From Flavobacterium psychrophilum (GTDB lineage: Bacteria; Bacteroidota; Bacteroidia; Flavobacteriales; Flavobacteriaceae), in contig CAMAQD010000010.1 in NCBI GenBank assembly GCA_945860385.1, positions 59,858-123,857 of the forward strand: a DNA stretch of 64,000 nt, given 5' to 3'. A program made the translations under genes and the position numbers. The notes under the pieces were generated by a model, which was not told the DNA's origin, made no database searches, and worked only from the letters and a program-made list of their open reading frames with translations. Positions 37,874-48,084 of the stretch are shown in pieces. Positions within the stretch are counted from its first letter, which is position 1. Every line of letters starts with the position of its first letter.

Positions 37874-38950
37874 TCATTTTGTAATTTCATCAATAAAGCT
37901 ATGCAGTTTTTTAATTTCAATTCTTCCTTTGTTCTTGTCATTCAAAAGGCAAGTTGTAACAATTACCATTTTTAAATCAGGAATAATACAAATTAATTGG
38001 CCACCATATCCTGTTGCGACAAAAGCTTGGTGACCATTTGTTTTTCTTCTCCACCAATAATAGCCATAACCATCTGCATTTGGCATGATATCCCAATTAT
38101 CTAATTTAACTTGCTCAGAGGTAGATTCTTCAAGCCATTTTTGAGATACAATTTGTATGGAGCCTATTTTTCCATTATTGAGGATTAATTGACCAAATTT
38201 TATCATATCAGTAGACTTTAAATAAAGTTCTGAACCTGCTAAATTTCTGTTCATTATATCTGTGTCCCATCTTGATGCAATTATATTCAAAGGTTTAAAC
38301 AAATTGTCATCTGCAAATTTTTTCAAATTTGTCTTAACTACTTTAGAAAGTACTGCACCAAAAATATAAGTTTCTCCAGTGTTATAATTAAAAGTATCTC
38401 CTGGATATTCTTCAAAAGGCAATTCTAAAGTAAATCTCACAGGGTCTGATGAATTGCTCATTGCTCTAGAAATATCACTATTTTCAACCCACTTAAATCC
38501 ACTACGCATAGTCAATAAATGGTTTATTGTCACTGTATTTCTTATAGAATCGAATGTTATTTTGCTTTCTATATTTGCGATATTTTTGAATTTAGTTCTT
38601 GAATTATTGTATTCAGGAAGTATTTTCATTACTGGAGTGTTAAGTTCAGGAAGAAGATTTTTATCTTTTGCGATTCCTGCTAAAACAGAAGTTATACTTT
38701 TTGTTACTGATTTAACATTGAAATCAGTTTCCTTATTTGAGCCATTAAAATATTGTTCATAGATTAAATTGTTTTCTTGAGAAATAAGTATTGAACCAAG
38801 TGAAGAAATACTGTCATTTATCCTGTGAGTAAAATTTTCAAAAAAAGCTTTATTTAATTGATTTTCATTTTTGGTTTGAGATTTTACAGTTATACAATTT
38901 AAAGTTAAAATTGAAATAGTTAAAATTTGAGTTATTATTTTGTTGTTCAT
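37874..38950 (-). CDS. Serine hydrolase of the beta-lactamase/PBP-like family
   Basis: 358 residues with an N-terminal signal peptide (about 1-25). The class C-like SxxK motif SVTK gives Ser81 and Lys84, and a YxN motif is seen in FNYNTGETY. The family (Pfam Beta-lactamase) includes esterases and D-peptidases as well as beta-lactamases; the substrate cannot be told. A single gene between the ABC-F and HAD phosphatase genes. Confidence 0.85.
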   Translation of the reverse strand: MNNKIITQILTISILTLNCITVKSQTKNENQLNKAFFENFTHRINDSISSLGSILISQENNLIYEQYFNGSNKETDFNVKSVTKSITSVLAGIAKDKNLLPELNTPVMKILPEYNNSRTKFKNIANIESKITFDSIRNTVTINHLLTMRSGFKWVENSDISRAMSNSSDPVRFTLELPFEEYPGDTFNYNTGETYIFGAVLSKVVKTNLKKFADDNLFKPLNIIASRWDTDIMNRNLAGSELYLKSTDMIKFGQLILNNGKIGSIQIVSQKWLEESTSEQVKLDNWDIMPNADGYGYYWWRRKTNGHQAFVATGYGGQLICIIPDLKMVIVTTCLLNDKNKGRIEIKKLHSFIDEITK

Positions 38951-39054
38951 AATTTATGTGATTTTGTTGGGAGCTTGCAGACAACAGATTTACACCGTTT
39001 AATTTTAAAAATATTTATAGACTAGAGACCTGTAGCGAAAAGCCAATAAATTAT

Positions 39055-39858
39055 TTAATCCAAAATAAATCTCCTCACCACTTCAGCAACACCGTGATCA
39101 TTATTGGAAGCGACAATAACATCCCCAAATTCTCTTAATTCATTATCCACATTATTAACCCAAACGCCTAATCCGGCATATTGCACCATCGTCAAATCGT
39201 TCTCGGCATTCCCAACAGCGATGATTTCGCTTTGATGAATATTAAGTTTTTCGGCAATAATTTTTACAGCAGCTCCTTTATCCACACCAAAAGGCGCGGC
39301 TTCTAAGAAAAAAGGTTTCGACATACAAACACTCAAATCGGGCATAGCGGCTTTCAGTAATGGTTCAACACTTTTAAGATAACTTGGTTCTTCCAATAAT
39401 AAACATTTTACCGCTGAAGTCGTTACCGCGTCCTTAAAACTCGGTACAATTACCAATTCTAAACCTGTGATAGTGCTTTCGATATCAATGTATTCCGAAT
39501 TACTTTCGCTAATGATTTTTCCGTCTAAATACGTAATGATATGCGTATTATTTTCTTGACTAAAATCGTAAATGGAATGAATTTGTTCTTTTGTTAAAGA
39601 ATGCTCAAAAATCACTTTGTCTTCTTTTAAATCTGTAATTGTAGAGCCATTAAAAGAAATCATAAAGGAGTTATTGACATCACATTGCAATTCTTTGGCA
39701 TAATTTAACATTGCGGATGTCGGTCTGCCCGAAGCTAAAACTACATACACCCCCATTTCTTGTGCTTTCAAAAGCATCGCTGCATTTTCGTTTGATATTT
39801 CGTGATCATCGGTCAACAAAGTGTCGTCCATATCAACCACTAGCATTTTATATTTCAT
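39055..39858 (-). CDS. Cof-type HAD-IIB phosphatase
   Basis: 267 residues. Motif I DMDDTLLTDD (nucleophile Asp9, Asp11), motif II SGRPT, motif III Lys in GVDKGAAVK and motif IV GNAENDLTM are all present, with the C2b cap between about 80 and 180. Such cytosolic enzymes dephosphorylate sugar phosphates or FMN-like compounds. No substrate clue in the context. Confidence 0.92.
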   Translation of the reverse strand: MKYKMLVVDMDDTLLTDDHEISNENAAMLLKAQEMGVYVVLASGRPTSAMLNYAKELQCDVNNSFMISFNGSTITDLKEDKVIFEHSLTKEQIHSIYDFSQENNTHIITYLDGKIISESNSEYIDIESTITGLELVIVPSFKDAVTTSAVKCLLLEEPSYLKSVEPLLKAAMPDLSVCMSKPFFLEAAPFGVDKGAAVKIIAEKLNIHQSEIIAVGNAENDLTMVQYAGLGVWVNNVDNELREFGDVIVASNNDHGVAEVVRRFILD

Positions 39859-39943
39859 TATTTTGTTTTTTTAATGGTCAGTCAGAAACTGACGAACACA
39901 TCTTCAAAGTCGATTCTGATAACCATTGGAATTGCCGAGCAGT

Positions 39944-40159
39944 TTATATACTCAATCTAAATTCTTCTATTATTGGATTGGCTTTTGCAAAATCAGTTTC
40001 CTGAATGAACAATTCGACTGCTTTTGTGTTTTCTATACTAGGAAATATATTCGATTGGTTGTTGTCTCTAATGACTGTTTCTATTCCTATTGCTTCAATT
40101 TTACTTTTAAGCGAAACTGCTAAAATTTCACTTCCCGAAAATACTTTCATTAATCCCAT
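39944..40159 (-). CDS. DUF2007-family small protein
   Basis: 71 residues: MKVFSGSEILAVSLKSKIEAIGIETVIRD, then ELFIQETDFAKANPIIEEF. This is the ferredoxin-like fold of DUF2007 (putative signal-transducing proteins with a PII-like shape). The role is not known. It lies 85 bases upstream of the HAD gene in the same direction. Confidence 0.75.
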   Translation of the reverse strand: MGLMKVFSGSEILAVSLKSKIEAIGIETVIRDNNQSNIFPSIENTKAVELFIQETDFAKANPIIEEFRLSI

Positions 40160-40235
40160 AATACAGTTTGTTGTTTATTGTTGATTGTTTACTTCGGCAG
40201 TTTGCTGAAGCTCGTGAATTGTTTTTTGTAGGTAA

Positions 40236-40949
<714 letters not shown>

Positions 40950-41063
40950 TTTATTGTTTTTTACACGAAGATTCTCAAAGTAAAAAAAGAAGATTCACGA
41001 AGATTTAAATTAAAAAAGCTTTGTTATTCTTTGCGCCAACTTTGTGAATCTTGGTGAAATAAT

Positions 41064-42227
41064 TTATTTACTGGCAAATAGCTGCACGTCGCTTTCTGAG
41101 ATTTCGGTTCCGCCCAGAATTATCAATCGCTCTACCACATTTCTGAGTTCGCGAATGTTTCCCGTCCAATCGTATTCTTGTAATAATTGAATGGCTTCTT
41201 TGGAGAAATGTTTGACTGCATTTCCCTGTTCTGAAGCAATTTTTTCGGCAAAATGTGATATCAACAACGGAATATCATCTCTTCTTTCATTTAGCGACGG
41301 CACATTAATAAGAATCACTGCCAATCGGTGGTACAAATCCTCACGGAAACGACCTTCGGCAATTTCTTTTTTCAAATCTTTGTTGGTTGCTGCGATAACA
41401 CGAACATCTACTTTAATATCTTTATCGGCTCCGACTCGGGTAATCATATTTTCCTGTAATGCTCGTAATACTTTGGCTTGAGCCGAAAGACTCATATCAC
41501 CAATTTCGTCCAAAAAAATCGTTCCTTTATCGGCTGCTTCAAACTTTCCGGCTCTGTCTTTTACTGCCGATGTAAAGGCGCCTTTCACGTGGCCAAACAA
41601 TTCACTTTCGATTAATTCACTTGGAATAGCCGCACAATTCACTTCGATTAAAGGGAAACTTGCTCGTTGACTTTTCTCGTGCAATTGATGGGCAACCAAT
41701 TCTTTTCCAGTTCCGTTGGGACCTGTAATCAAGACTCTGGCTTCGGTTTGAGCGACTTTTTCAATCATCAATTTGATGCGATTGATAGGTTCGCTTTCGC
41801 CAATCATTTCGTAGTTTTTGCTGACTTTTTTCTTAAGAATTTTATTCTCAACTACGAGTTGTTTTCTGTCTAAAGCATTGCGGACGGTATTCAATAATCT
41901 ATTCAAATCGGGTGGTTTGGAGATGTAATCAAAAGCACCCAATCGCATCGTTTGAATTGCGGTTTCCATATCGCCGTGACCAGAAATCATTACCATTGGG
42001 ATTTCGGGTTTTATTTTTTTGACCGCTTCTAATACTTCGACGCCGTCCATTTTGGGCATTTTGATGTCGCACAAAACCAGATCGTAGTCGTTATTTTTTA
42101 TTTTTTCCAATCCTTGAAGTCCGTCTTCGGCATCTTCTACCTGATAATAATCATTCTCTTCAGAAAGTATTTTTGAAAGTACTCTTCGAATAGCGGCTTC
42201 GTCTTCTATGATTAATATTTTTGACAT
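41064..42227 (-). CDS. NtrC-type response regulator lacking the DNA-binding domain
   Basis: 387 residues. Receiver domain 1-120 with phosphoacceptor Asp54 (VLCDIKMP) and a conserved Lys in ISKPPD. The AAA+ sigma-54 interaction domain about 140-370 has Walker A GPNGTGKE, Walker B FLDEIGD and the arginine-finger region. The sigma-54 contact loop reads GAFTSA rather than GAFTGA. The protein ends at SDVQLFASK, so the Fis-type helix-turn-helix is missing. It could activate sigma-54 promoters from solution or through a partner. No histidine kinase lies next to it. Confidence 0.9.
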   Translation of the reverse strand: MSKILIIEDEAAIRRVLSKILSEENDYYQVEDAEDGLQGLEKIKNNDYDLVLCDIKMPKMDGVEVLEAVKKIKPEIPMVMISGHGDMETAIQTMRLGAFDYISKPPDLNRLLNTVRNALDRKQLVVENKILKKKVSKNYEMIGESEPINRIKLMIEKVAQTEARVLITGPNGTGKELVAHQLHEKSQRASFPLIEVNCAAIPSELIESELFGHVKGAFTSAVKDRAGKFEAADKGTIFLDEIGDMSLSAQAKVLRALQENMITRVGADKDIKVDVRVIAATNKDLKKEIAEGRFREDLYHRLAVILINVPSLNERRDDIPLLISHFAEKIASEQGNAVKHFSKEAIQLLQEYDWTGNIRELRNVVERLIILGGTEISESDVQLFASK

Positions 42228-42262
42228 CTTATGTTTTTTTAGCCCCGATAGCAGTGAAAATC

Positions 42263-42293
42263 CTTTATTGTTTTTACTTTAAAAACAATAAAG
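42263..42293. terminator. AT-rich hairpin between permease and regulator genes
   Basis: CTTTATTGTTTTTA (42263-42276) and TAAAAACAATAAAG (42280-42293) are perfect 14-base arms with a 3-base loop. It lies after the ABC permease stop and before the regulator start; no strong T run follows leftward, so the terminator function is likely but weak. Confidence 0.5.
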
Positions 42294-42329
42294 ATTGTAA
42301 CGAATAGCGGGAAATAGCTCCAAATTATT

Positions 42330-43646
42330 TTAATACTTCAACCATTTATACATTTCTTTCCAGGTTGGTTTTTTGCCATACATTAATATTCCAACTCGAT
42401 AAATTTTTGCGGCAAACCAAACTACAAAAAAGAAAGTTCCAAAGAGTATCGTGATTGAAATAGCGAGTTGCCACCAAGGAACTCCAAACGGAATTCGCAT
42501 AAGCATCACAATAGGTGAGGTGAGGGGAATCATAGAAAATACGGTGGCTACTGTTCCGTGCGGATCGTTGATTACGGTAAAAAATCCGATGTAAACAGCG
42601 AGAACTAATGGCATAATGATAGGTAAAAGAAACTGTTGTGAATCGGTTTCGTTATCGACTGCAGCTCCAATTGAGGCGTAAAACGAACTGTACAAAAAGT
42701 AACCGCCTATGAAATAAATCACGAAACTAACTAGAATAGTTGCGATGGGTAATTCCCATAATTCCTGAACATACATTTGTGCGGTTCCTGTCATTTGCTG
42801 ATGCGCAGTTTGCATTGCATCACCCGGTAATTTGGGTGCTGGACAGGTTTCTAGTCCTAAAAAGTAGGAAGCTACGAGCATCATCGATAATCCAATTATG
42901 GCCCAAATAAAGAATTGTAATAATCCTGCTAATGAGGTTCCGATGATTTTTCCCATCATCAATTGAAACGGTTTTACTGAGGAAATAATGATTTCGACAA
43001 TGCGATTGGTCTTTTCTTCGATGACACTTCGCATTACCATATTGCCGTAAATAATAATGAACATCATAATAAGGTAACCAAAAGCTCCTCCGATGGCAAT
43101 CTTGATTTCGTTGAGTCCTTTAACGCTTTGCTCTCCCGAAGCTTTAGCCAAGCTTATCGCCACTTTCGACTCAGCATTTGTTATGGCCAGTGTGTCTAAA
43201 TTTGCTTTTTGGTAGTTTTCTTTAGTGAGTTTTTTAGCAATTATATCTTGAATATTTTCTATGAAAGACAAGCTTGGACTTTCATTGGAAATATATTGGA
43301 TTTTAGTTTGCAATTCCTTGTCATTTGTGACTTTCGGAATATAAAGTAATCCTTCGTAACTCTCGTTTTTGATACTATCTTTCAGGAATTTGACATCTAT
43401 ACTTGGTAAATCCAAATATTTATATTCTGAGTCTTTATTGTTCAAAGATAGAAATTCATTGGCAAACAAACCCGTTTCGTCGTGAATCGCAATTAGCTTA
43501 GTGTCGGCCTTCATGGTACTCAAATAACCTACAAAAATGGCTATTGCCACAAATAGCAACGGACTCAAAAAAGTCATAACTATGAATGATTTATTGCGGA
43601 CTTTGGCAATAAATTCTCTTTTTATTATTAGTGATATTATACTCAT
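42330..43646 (-). CDS. ABC transporter permease, NatB-like
   Basis: 438 residues. A first membrane helix at about 22-43 follows the typical IIKREFIAKVRNKSF start; a large extracytoplasmic segment runs to about 175; then some five helices (MMFIIIYGNMVMRSVIEEKTNRIVEIIISSVKPFQLMMGK is the conserved ABC-2 region). It pairs with the ATPase 75 bases upstream. NatAB-type exporters move sodium ions or other small substrates; the substrate is unknown here. Confidence 0.9.
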   Translation of the reverse strand: MSIISLIIKREFIAKVRNKSFIVMTFLSPLLFVAIAIFVGYLSTMKADTKLIAIHDETGLFANEFLSLNNKDSEYKYLDLPSIDVKFLKDSIKNESYEGLLYIPKVTNDKELQTKIQYISNESPSLSFIENIQDIIAKKLTKENYQKANLDTLAITNAESKVAISLAKASGEQSVKGLNEIKIAIGGAFGYLIMMFIIIYGNMVMRSVIEEKTNRIVEIIISSVKPFQLMMGKIIGTSLAGLLQFFIWAIIGLSMMLVASYFLGLETCPAPKLPGDAMQTAHQQMTGTAQMYVQELWELPIATILVSFVIYFIGGYFLYSSFYASIGAAVDNETDSQQFLLPIIMPLVLAVYIGFFTVINDPHGTVATVFSMIPLTSPIVMLMRIPFGVPWWQLAISITILFGTFFFVVWFAAKIYRVGILMYGKKPTWKEMYKWLKY

Positions 43647-43721
43647 TCTTCGAAAATTACAAATTTTTAAATACCAAAATCCAATAGTTTAGAATTTGGA
43701 ATTTAGATCTTTTTTTGGTTT

Positions 43722-44645
43722 TTATTTTTCACTTACCGCTTGTATGAAAATATCCGTTACGCTAGGAATTTTTTCCATAAAATGAGTTACTTGACCTCTT
43801 TGGGTCAGTAGATTCAATAGTTCGTTTGGCATAGCATTTCCTAGCTGTACTTCGAGTTTTATTTCACTGTTGAGTGATTTAAAATTGGTCTGCGAGACTT
43901 TAAATTTTTGTGTTAAATCGTACATCAGTCCTTCAACGTTATCGGATAAAATACCCACTTCAAAACTGTTGGTTCTGAATTTTCGTTTCACTTCGTCTAA
44001 TCTTCCTTCGATGAGTTTGTTCGATTTGTGAATAAGGGCAATATGGTCACACAATTCTTCGACACTTTCCATACGGTGTGTTGAGAAAATTATGGTCGAA
44101 CCTTGTTTTTGCAGTTCCAGAATTTCCTGTTTAATTACATTGGCATTTACAGGATCGAAACCAGAAAACGGTTCATCAAAAATTAATAATTTGGGTTTGT
44201 GCATAACGCAAACCACAAACTGCACTTTTTGTGCCATCCCTTTTGACAGTTCCTGTATTTTTTTGTTCCACCATCCTTGAATCCCTAATCTTTCGAACCA
44301 ATATTCCAATTGTTCTTTGGCTTCGGCTTTCGAAAGTCCTTTCATTTGTGCCAAATACAAACATTGTTCACCCACTTTCATCGATTTATACAAACCTCGT
44401 TCTTCGGGTAAATAGCCAATGTGTTGAATGTGTTTTGGACTTAGTTTTTCACCATCCAAAATTATCTCGCCACTATCAGGCATTGTAATTTGATTGATAA
44501 TTCGGATCAATGACGTTTTTCCGGCACCATTCGGACCTAATAACCCATAAATACTTCCTTTTGGAACGGTTAGTGAAACTTCATTTAAAGCAACGAAATC
44601 ACCATATTTCTTAACAACATTGTTTACTTCAAGTATATTACTCAT
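43722..44645 (-). CDS. ABC transporter ATPase, NatA-like
   Basis: 307 residues: Walker A GPNGAGKTS, signature LSKGMAQK, Walker B LLIFDEPFSGFDP and switch His in STHRMESVEE. The C-terminal extension of about 80 residues is usual for the DrrA/NatA group. It is the cytosolic motor for the permease at 42330-43646. Confidence 0.92.
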   Translation of the reverse strand: MSNILEVNNVVKKYGDFVALNEVSLTVPKGSIYGLLGPNGAGKTSLIRIINQITMPDSGEIILDGEKLSPKHIQHIGYLPEERGLYKSMKVGEQCLYLAQMKGLSKAEAKEQLEYWFERLGIQGWWNKKIQELSKGMAQKVQFVVCVMHKPKLLIFDEPFSGFDPVNANVIKQEILELQKQGSTIIFSTHRMESVEELCDHIALIHKSNKLIEGRLDEVKRKFRTNSFEVGILSDNVEGLMYDLTQKFKVSQTNFKSLNSEIKLEVQLGNAMPNELLNLLTQRGQVTHFMEKIPSVTDIFIQAVSEK

Positions 44646-44734
44646 ACAGGTATTTAGATTATTTCAGCAGTACGGCACTTTCAGCCTAGGGATGGTAAAA
44701 ATAGAAAAATAGTGCTAAAAAGGTGTTAAATAAA

Positions 44735-44772
44735 ACAAAAAAACCCACCCTTGTTTTCACAAGGATGGGAAA
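44735..44772 (-). terminator. Terminator after dnaJ
   Basis: On the minus strand CCCATCCTTGT pairs with ACAAGGGTGGG (one G-T pair) around a GAAA-type loop and is followed by seven T residues. Confidence 0.85.
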
Positions 44773-44790
44773 AATTATCATAATTAAAAA

Positions 44791-45906
44791 TTATGAAAAC
44801 ATATCTTTTACCTTTTCGAAAAAGGATTTATCACTTTTTTCAGGATTGGGAACAAAATTCTCGTTTTCGAGATTGTTTTCAAAAAACTGTTTCTGTTCCT
44901 TATTAAGTGTTTTTGGTGTCCAAACATTGACATGAACTAGCAAATCTCCAGTTCCGTAACCGTTAATACTCGGAATTCCTTTTCCTTTTAATCTCAGGAT
45001 TTTTCCAGATTGAATGCCTTCGTCGAGTTTGATTCTCACTTTTCCGTTGATGGCTGAAATATCTTTTGAAATTCCCAGAACCGCTTCAGAGAAACTGATG
45101 TATAAATCGTAATGCAAATTCTCGCCTTCACGTTTCAAAAATTCGTGTTCGATTTCTTCGATGGCTACGATTAGATCTCCAGGAACGCTGTTGCCTGGCG
45201 CATCATTTCCTTTATTGGAAACTTTGAGTTGCATTCCGTCAACGACACCTGCTGGAATTTTTATGGTAACCGTTTCGTCTTCGAGAATCATTCCTTGAGA
45301 ATCGGCTTCCGATGGTTTTTTGTCTAATATTTGCCCTGAACCGCCACAAGTTGGGCAAGTCGAAGCGGATTGCATTCTTCCTAAAATCGTGTTGGTCACT
45401 CGCATTACCTGACCTTGACCATTACAAGTCGAACAGGTTTTATAAGAAACTCCGGGTGCTTGAACTTTTCGTTTAACTTTTACTTTTTTCTCGACTCCGT
45501 TTGCGATTTCTTCTAAAGTTAATTTTACTTTTATACGAAGATTGCTTCCTTTGACACGGCGTTGTCCGCCACCGCCTCCAAAACCACCTCCGCCACCAAA
45601 AGCACTTCCGAAAATATCTCCAAATTGACTGAAAATATCATCCATATTCATTCCACCGTGACCACCACCATAACCGCCTGAACCATCAAAAGCTTGATGA
45701 CCATATTGATCGTATTTAGCTTTTTTCTGAGGGTCACTTAGAACTTCATAAGCTTCGGCAGCCGCTTTAAAACTTTCTTCAGCCGCAGCATTGCCTGGAT
45801 TTTTGTCAGGGTGAAATTCGAGTGCTTTCTTTCTGTATGCCTTTTTTATTTCGGCAGCATCGGCATTTTTTGATATGCCAAGTATTTCGTAAAAATCTTT
45901 TTTCAT
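44791..45906 (-). CDS. dnaJ: Chaperone DnaJ with a reduced zinc domain
   Basis: 371 residues. J domain 1-70 with HPD at about 33-35, then a Gly/Phe-rich segment (GGYGGGHGG, GGGGGFGGGGG), zinc region and C-terminal substrate-binding domains. Stimulates DnaK ATP hydrolysis and hands over unfolded clients. The zinc region shows only two CxxCxGxG motifs (CSTCNGQG, CPTCGGSG) instead of the usual four, so only one zinc centre can form. It is 59 bases downstream of grpE in the same operon. Confidence 0.95.
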   Translation of the reverse strand: MKKDFYEILGISKNADAAEIKKAYRKKALEFHPDKNPGNAAAEESFKAAAEAYEVLSDPQKKAKYDQYGHQAFDGSGGYGGGHGGMNMDDIFSQFGDIFGSAFGGGGGFGGGGGQRRVKGSNLRIKVKLTLEEIANGVEKKVKVKRKVQAPGVSYKTCSTCNGQGQVMRVTNTILGRMQSASTCPTCGGSGQILDKKPSEADSQGMILEDETVTIKIPAGVVDGMQLKVSNKGNDAPGNSVPGDLIVAIEEIEHEFLKREGENLHYDLYISFSEAVLGISKDISAINGKVRIKLDEGIQSGKILRLKGKGIPSINGYGTGDLLVHVNVWTPKTLNKEQKQFFENNLENENFVPNPEKSDKSFFEKVKDMFS

Positions 45907-45965
45907 TTTTAATTTAGGAATTAGCCCTTCGACAAGCTCAGGAAGATAATTAGGATTTTAGGAAA

Positions 45966-46565
45966 TTAGTTTCCGATTACCACTTTTGGAAAACGAATAA
46001 TTTTGTCGCCCAATTTGTATCCTTTTTCTATTACATCAACGATTTTCCCTTTCATCTTAGGCGATGAAGCAGGAATTTGAGTTATGGCCTCGGCAAAATC
46101 AGCATCAAAAACGTCACCAGCATTTACTTCAACTTGTTCTAATCCTTTCGAAACTAAAGTATTTTTTAATTTTTCCTGAATCAATTCAACGCCTTGAATT
46201 AAGATATTGTCATCTGTTTTTTTGATTTCTGATAATGCTCTTTCAAAATCATCTAATACTGGAAGCAAAGAAAGTAAAACATCTTGATTGGCGGTTTTAA
46301 ACAACTCGATACGTTCTCTGGCTGTTCTGCGTTTGTAGTTTTCAAATTCAGCAAATAAACGCAAGAATTTATCCTTTTCAGAGGCTAAGTCTTGCACTAA
46401 TTGTTCTTCTTTTGATATTTCCTCTACTCTTTCTTCGATTGAAGAGTCTGATGTATCGGTATTATTTTCATTGTTTTCAATTGGAGTTTGATCAACAATT
46501 TCGTCGTTTAGCTTGTTTTCAGTAGTCATTCTTGAATTATTTTTAAAAATATTGGTAAACTTCAT
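45966..46565 (-). CDS. grpE: Nucleotide exchange factor GrpE
   Basis: A dimeric exchange factor for DnaK. The long helix (about 50-105, LASEKDKFLRLFAEFENYKRRTARERIE) and the C-terminal beta domain with QVEVNAGDVFDADFAEAI and GKIVDVIEKGYKLGDKIIRFPKVVIG are clear. The frame extends up to a TTG at 46619, but a promoter puts transcription start at about 46582, inside that extension. ATG 46565 (MKFTNIF) is therefore preferred, giving 199 residues; ATG 46529 (MTTENK) is the other choice. An acidic N-terminal tail precedes the helix. Confidence 0.93.
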   Translation of the reverse strand: MKFTNIFKNNSRMTTENKLNDEIVDQTPIENNENNTDTSDSSIEERVEEISKEEQLVQDLASEKDKFLRLFAEFENYKRRTARERIELFKTANQDVLLSLLPVLDDFERALSEIKKTDDNILIQGVELIQEKLKNTLVSKGLEQVEVNAGDVFDADFAEAITQIPASSPKMKGKIVDVIEKGYKLGDKIIRFPKVVIGN

Positions 46566-46587
46566 TTTTATTCTTTTCTTTAGATTG

Positions 46588-46619
46588 CAAAAGTACTGCC
46601 AAAACTTGAAAAATGTCAA
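46588..46619 (-). promoter_or_regulatory. Promoter of grpE-dnaJ
   Basis: TTG (46619-46617), 21 bases, then TACTTTTG (46595-46588) on the minus strand fits the flavobacterial consensus and decides the grpE start. Confidence 0.6.
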
Positions 46620-46820
46620 ATTGTCACCTCTTAAATCTTTATTATTATTGTGATTTTTTTCTGCTAAAAATTATTTTTTACGAATTTGGAAAAAACTTTA
46701 ATATAATTTTAAGACTATCGCGATAAAGTTTGTATAAATTTGTACAGTTCACAAAATAGAACATATGTAGGTTAGCTCTTGAGCTCTAAATTATTATTAA
46801 TTCACTAGGTATTATATTTA

Positions 46821-46854
46821 AAAAAAGCTTCGTTTTAACAAACGAAGCTTTTTT
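46821..46854. terminator. Strong terminator after the DUF4442 gene
   Basis: AAAAAAGCTTCGTTT (46821-46835) and AAACGAAGCTTTTTT (46840-46854) form a perfect hairpin with a 4-base loop and flanking A/T runs. Confidence 0.85.
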
Positions 46855-46875
46855 TTATTTATTAAAAAGTCAAAA

Positions 46876-47334
46876 TCAACTCAATTTTGTCCTAACACTC
46901 CATTCGAAATCCATCTCTGAAACTTGTTCTCCTTTTTCATTTGTTCCAATAGATTTCATCCAGAAAGTTTGTCCTTCACCTGTTTCAATTGCCTTTTGAA
47001 TGGTTTTTGCTGCCAACTGGCCGTCAGCACATACAAAAGTGATTCTTCCTGTGGCCTTTTTTGAAAAATTAGATTTGTTATTGGCCACCAACATTGATAT
47101 TTTTTTTCCGCTATGCTGAATATGAGTCATTACTAAAGCACCAGTTGAAAGTTCTGCCGCCATAGCTTGTACTGCAAAATACATCGAATTGAAGGGATTC
47201 TGATTAATCCAACGGTGTTTTACCGTCACTACACAATTAGTATCTTCAATTTGTTTGACACGAACACCGCAAAAATAGGCAGAAGGCAGTTTGAGAAATA
47301 GAAATTTATTGAGATTTGAGACTGAAAATTTCAT
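46876..47334 (-). CDS. DUF4442-family hotdog-fold protein
   Basis: 152 residues resembling thioesterase-like hotdog proteins: NPFNSMYFAVQAMAAELSTGALVM corresponds to the central hotdog helix, and RVKQIEDTNCVVTVKHRWINQNPFNS is the usual DUF4442 start. It may act on an acyl-CoA, but the family is largely uncharacterised. A lone gene with its own terminator. Confidence 0.75.
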   Translation of the reverse strand: MKFSVSNLNKFLFLKLPSAYFCGVRVKQIEDTNCVVTVKHRWINQNPFNSMYFAVQAMAAELSTGALVMTHIQHSGKKISMLVANNKSNFSKKATGRITFVCADGQLAAKTIQKAIETGEGQTFWMKSIGTNEKGEQVSEMDFEWSVRTKLS

Positions 47335-47530
47335 TCTTATATTTTTTATTTCTGTAAAAATAAGAAAATTTCGCTATAAATCTACTATCCTTAATTTAAT
47401 TACAATAATTTAATTAACTATCTGTAAAAGAAGTAATTAACTTAATTATATTTGTATATATTTCCGTGTAATATGTTAATTATTTGTTAATATTTACTAC
47501 TATGCGATACAAGATACTGTCTTTTAGATA

Positions 47531-47538
47531 TATATTTG
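47531..47538 (+). promoter_or_regulatory. -7 element of the DUF4870 gene
   Basis: TATATTTG fits TAnnTTTG and is 29 bases before ATG 47568. No convincing TTG at -33. Confidence 0.4.
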
Positions 47539-47567
47539 CATAAGAAATTACTATATACTTTTAAACT

Positions 47568-48023
47568 ATGGAAACAACAAACAACAAAAACCTAGCAACT
47601 TTCACTCATTTGAGTGCTTTGAGTCAATATTGTATTCCTTTTGGGAATTACATTTTTCCGATATTGATTTGGAGTTCCAATAAAGACAAATCTGAGTTTA
47701 TTGACTTTAATGGCAAGCAAGTTCTTAATTTTCAACTGAGTATGTTTTTATACTCCTTAGTTTTAGCAATAATTGCTGTTCCTATTTTGTTAGTGTCAAT
47801 TTTTAGTACAATTCCTTCAGATGCCATTTTCAATGAAGAGGTGTTTGCGAGAAATCATTTCAGCGTAGAAAATATTACTGGAATTGCAATCGTAGCCATC
47901 GTAGCGATTCTTTTATTTGTGGGCTTGAAAGTTGCCGAATTTTTCTTAATTATTTATGCTGCAGTCAAAGCGTCGAATGGAGAAAAGTTTGAATATCCGC
48001 TCACGATACCCTTTTTAAAATAA
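47568..48023 (+). CDS. DUF4870 integral membrane protein
   Basis: 151 residues with three to four membrane helices (about 20-40, 65-90, 105-140). FTHLSALSQYCIPFGNYIFPILIW and DFNGKQVLNFQLS are the characteristic DUF4870 words. Function unknown. It lies directly upstream of the PadR-PspC genes, with which such proteins often occur. Confidence 0.8.
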   Translation: METTNNKNLATFTHLSALSQYCIPFGNYIFPILIWSSNKDKSEFIDFNGKQVLNFQLSMFLYSLVLAIIAVPILLVSIFSTIPSDAIFNEEVFARNHFSVENITGIAIVAIVAILLFVGLKVAEFFLIIYAAVKASNGEKFEYPLTIPFLK

Positions 48024-48084
48024 TCATCAATAATCAATCAAAAAATGAACAGTTCAATCCAATCCAAAAACAAAAAAGAGAGTT

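Noticed and set aside
46566..46619. N-terminal extension of GrpE from a TTG start
   Set aside because: The extension overlaps a good promoter and precedes the predicted transcription start; ATG 46565 is more likely.
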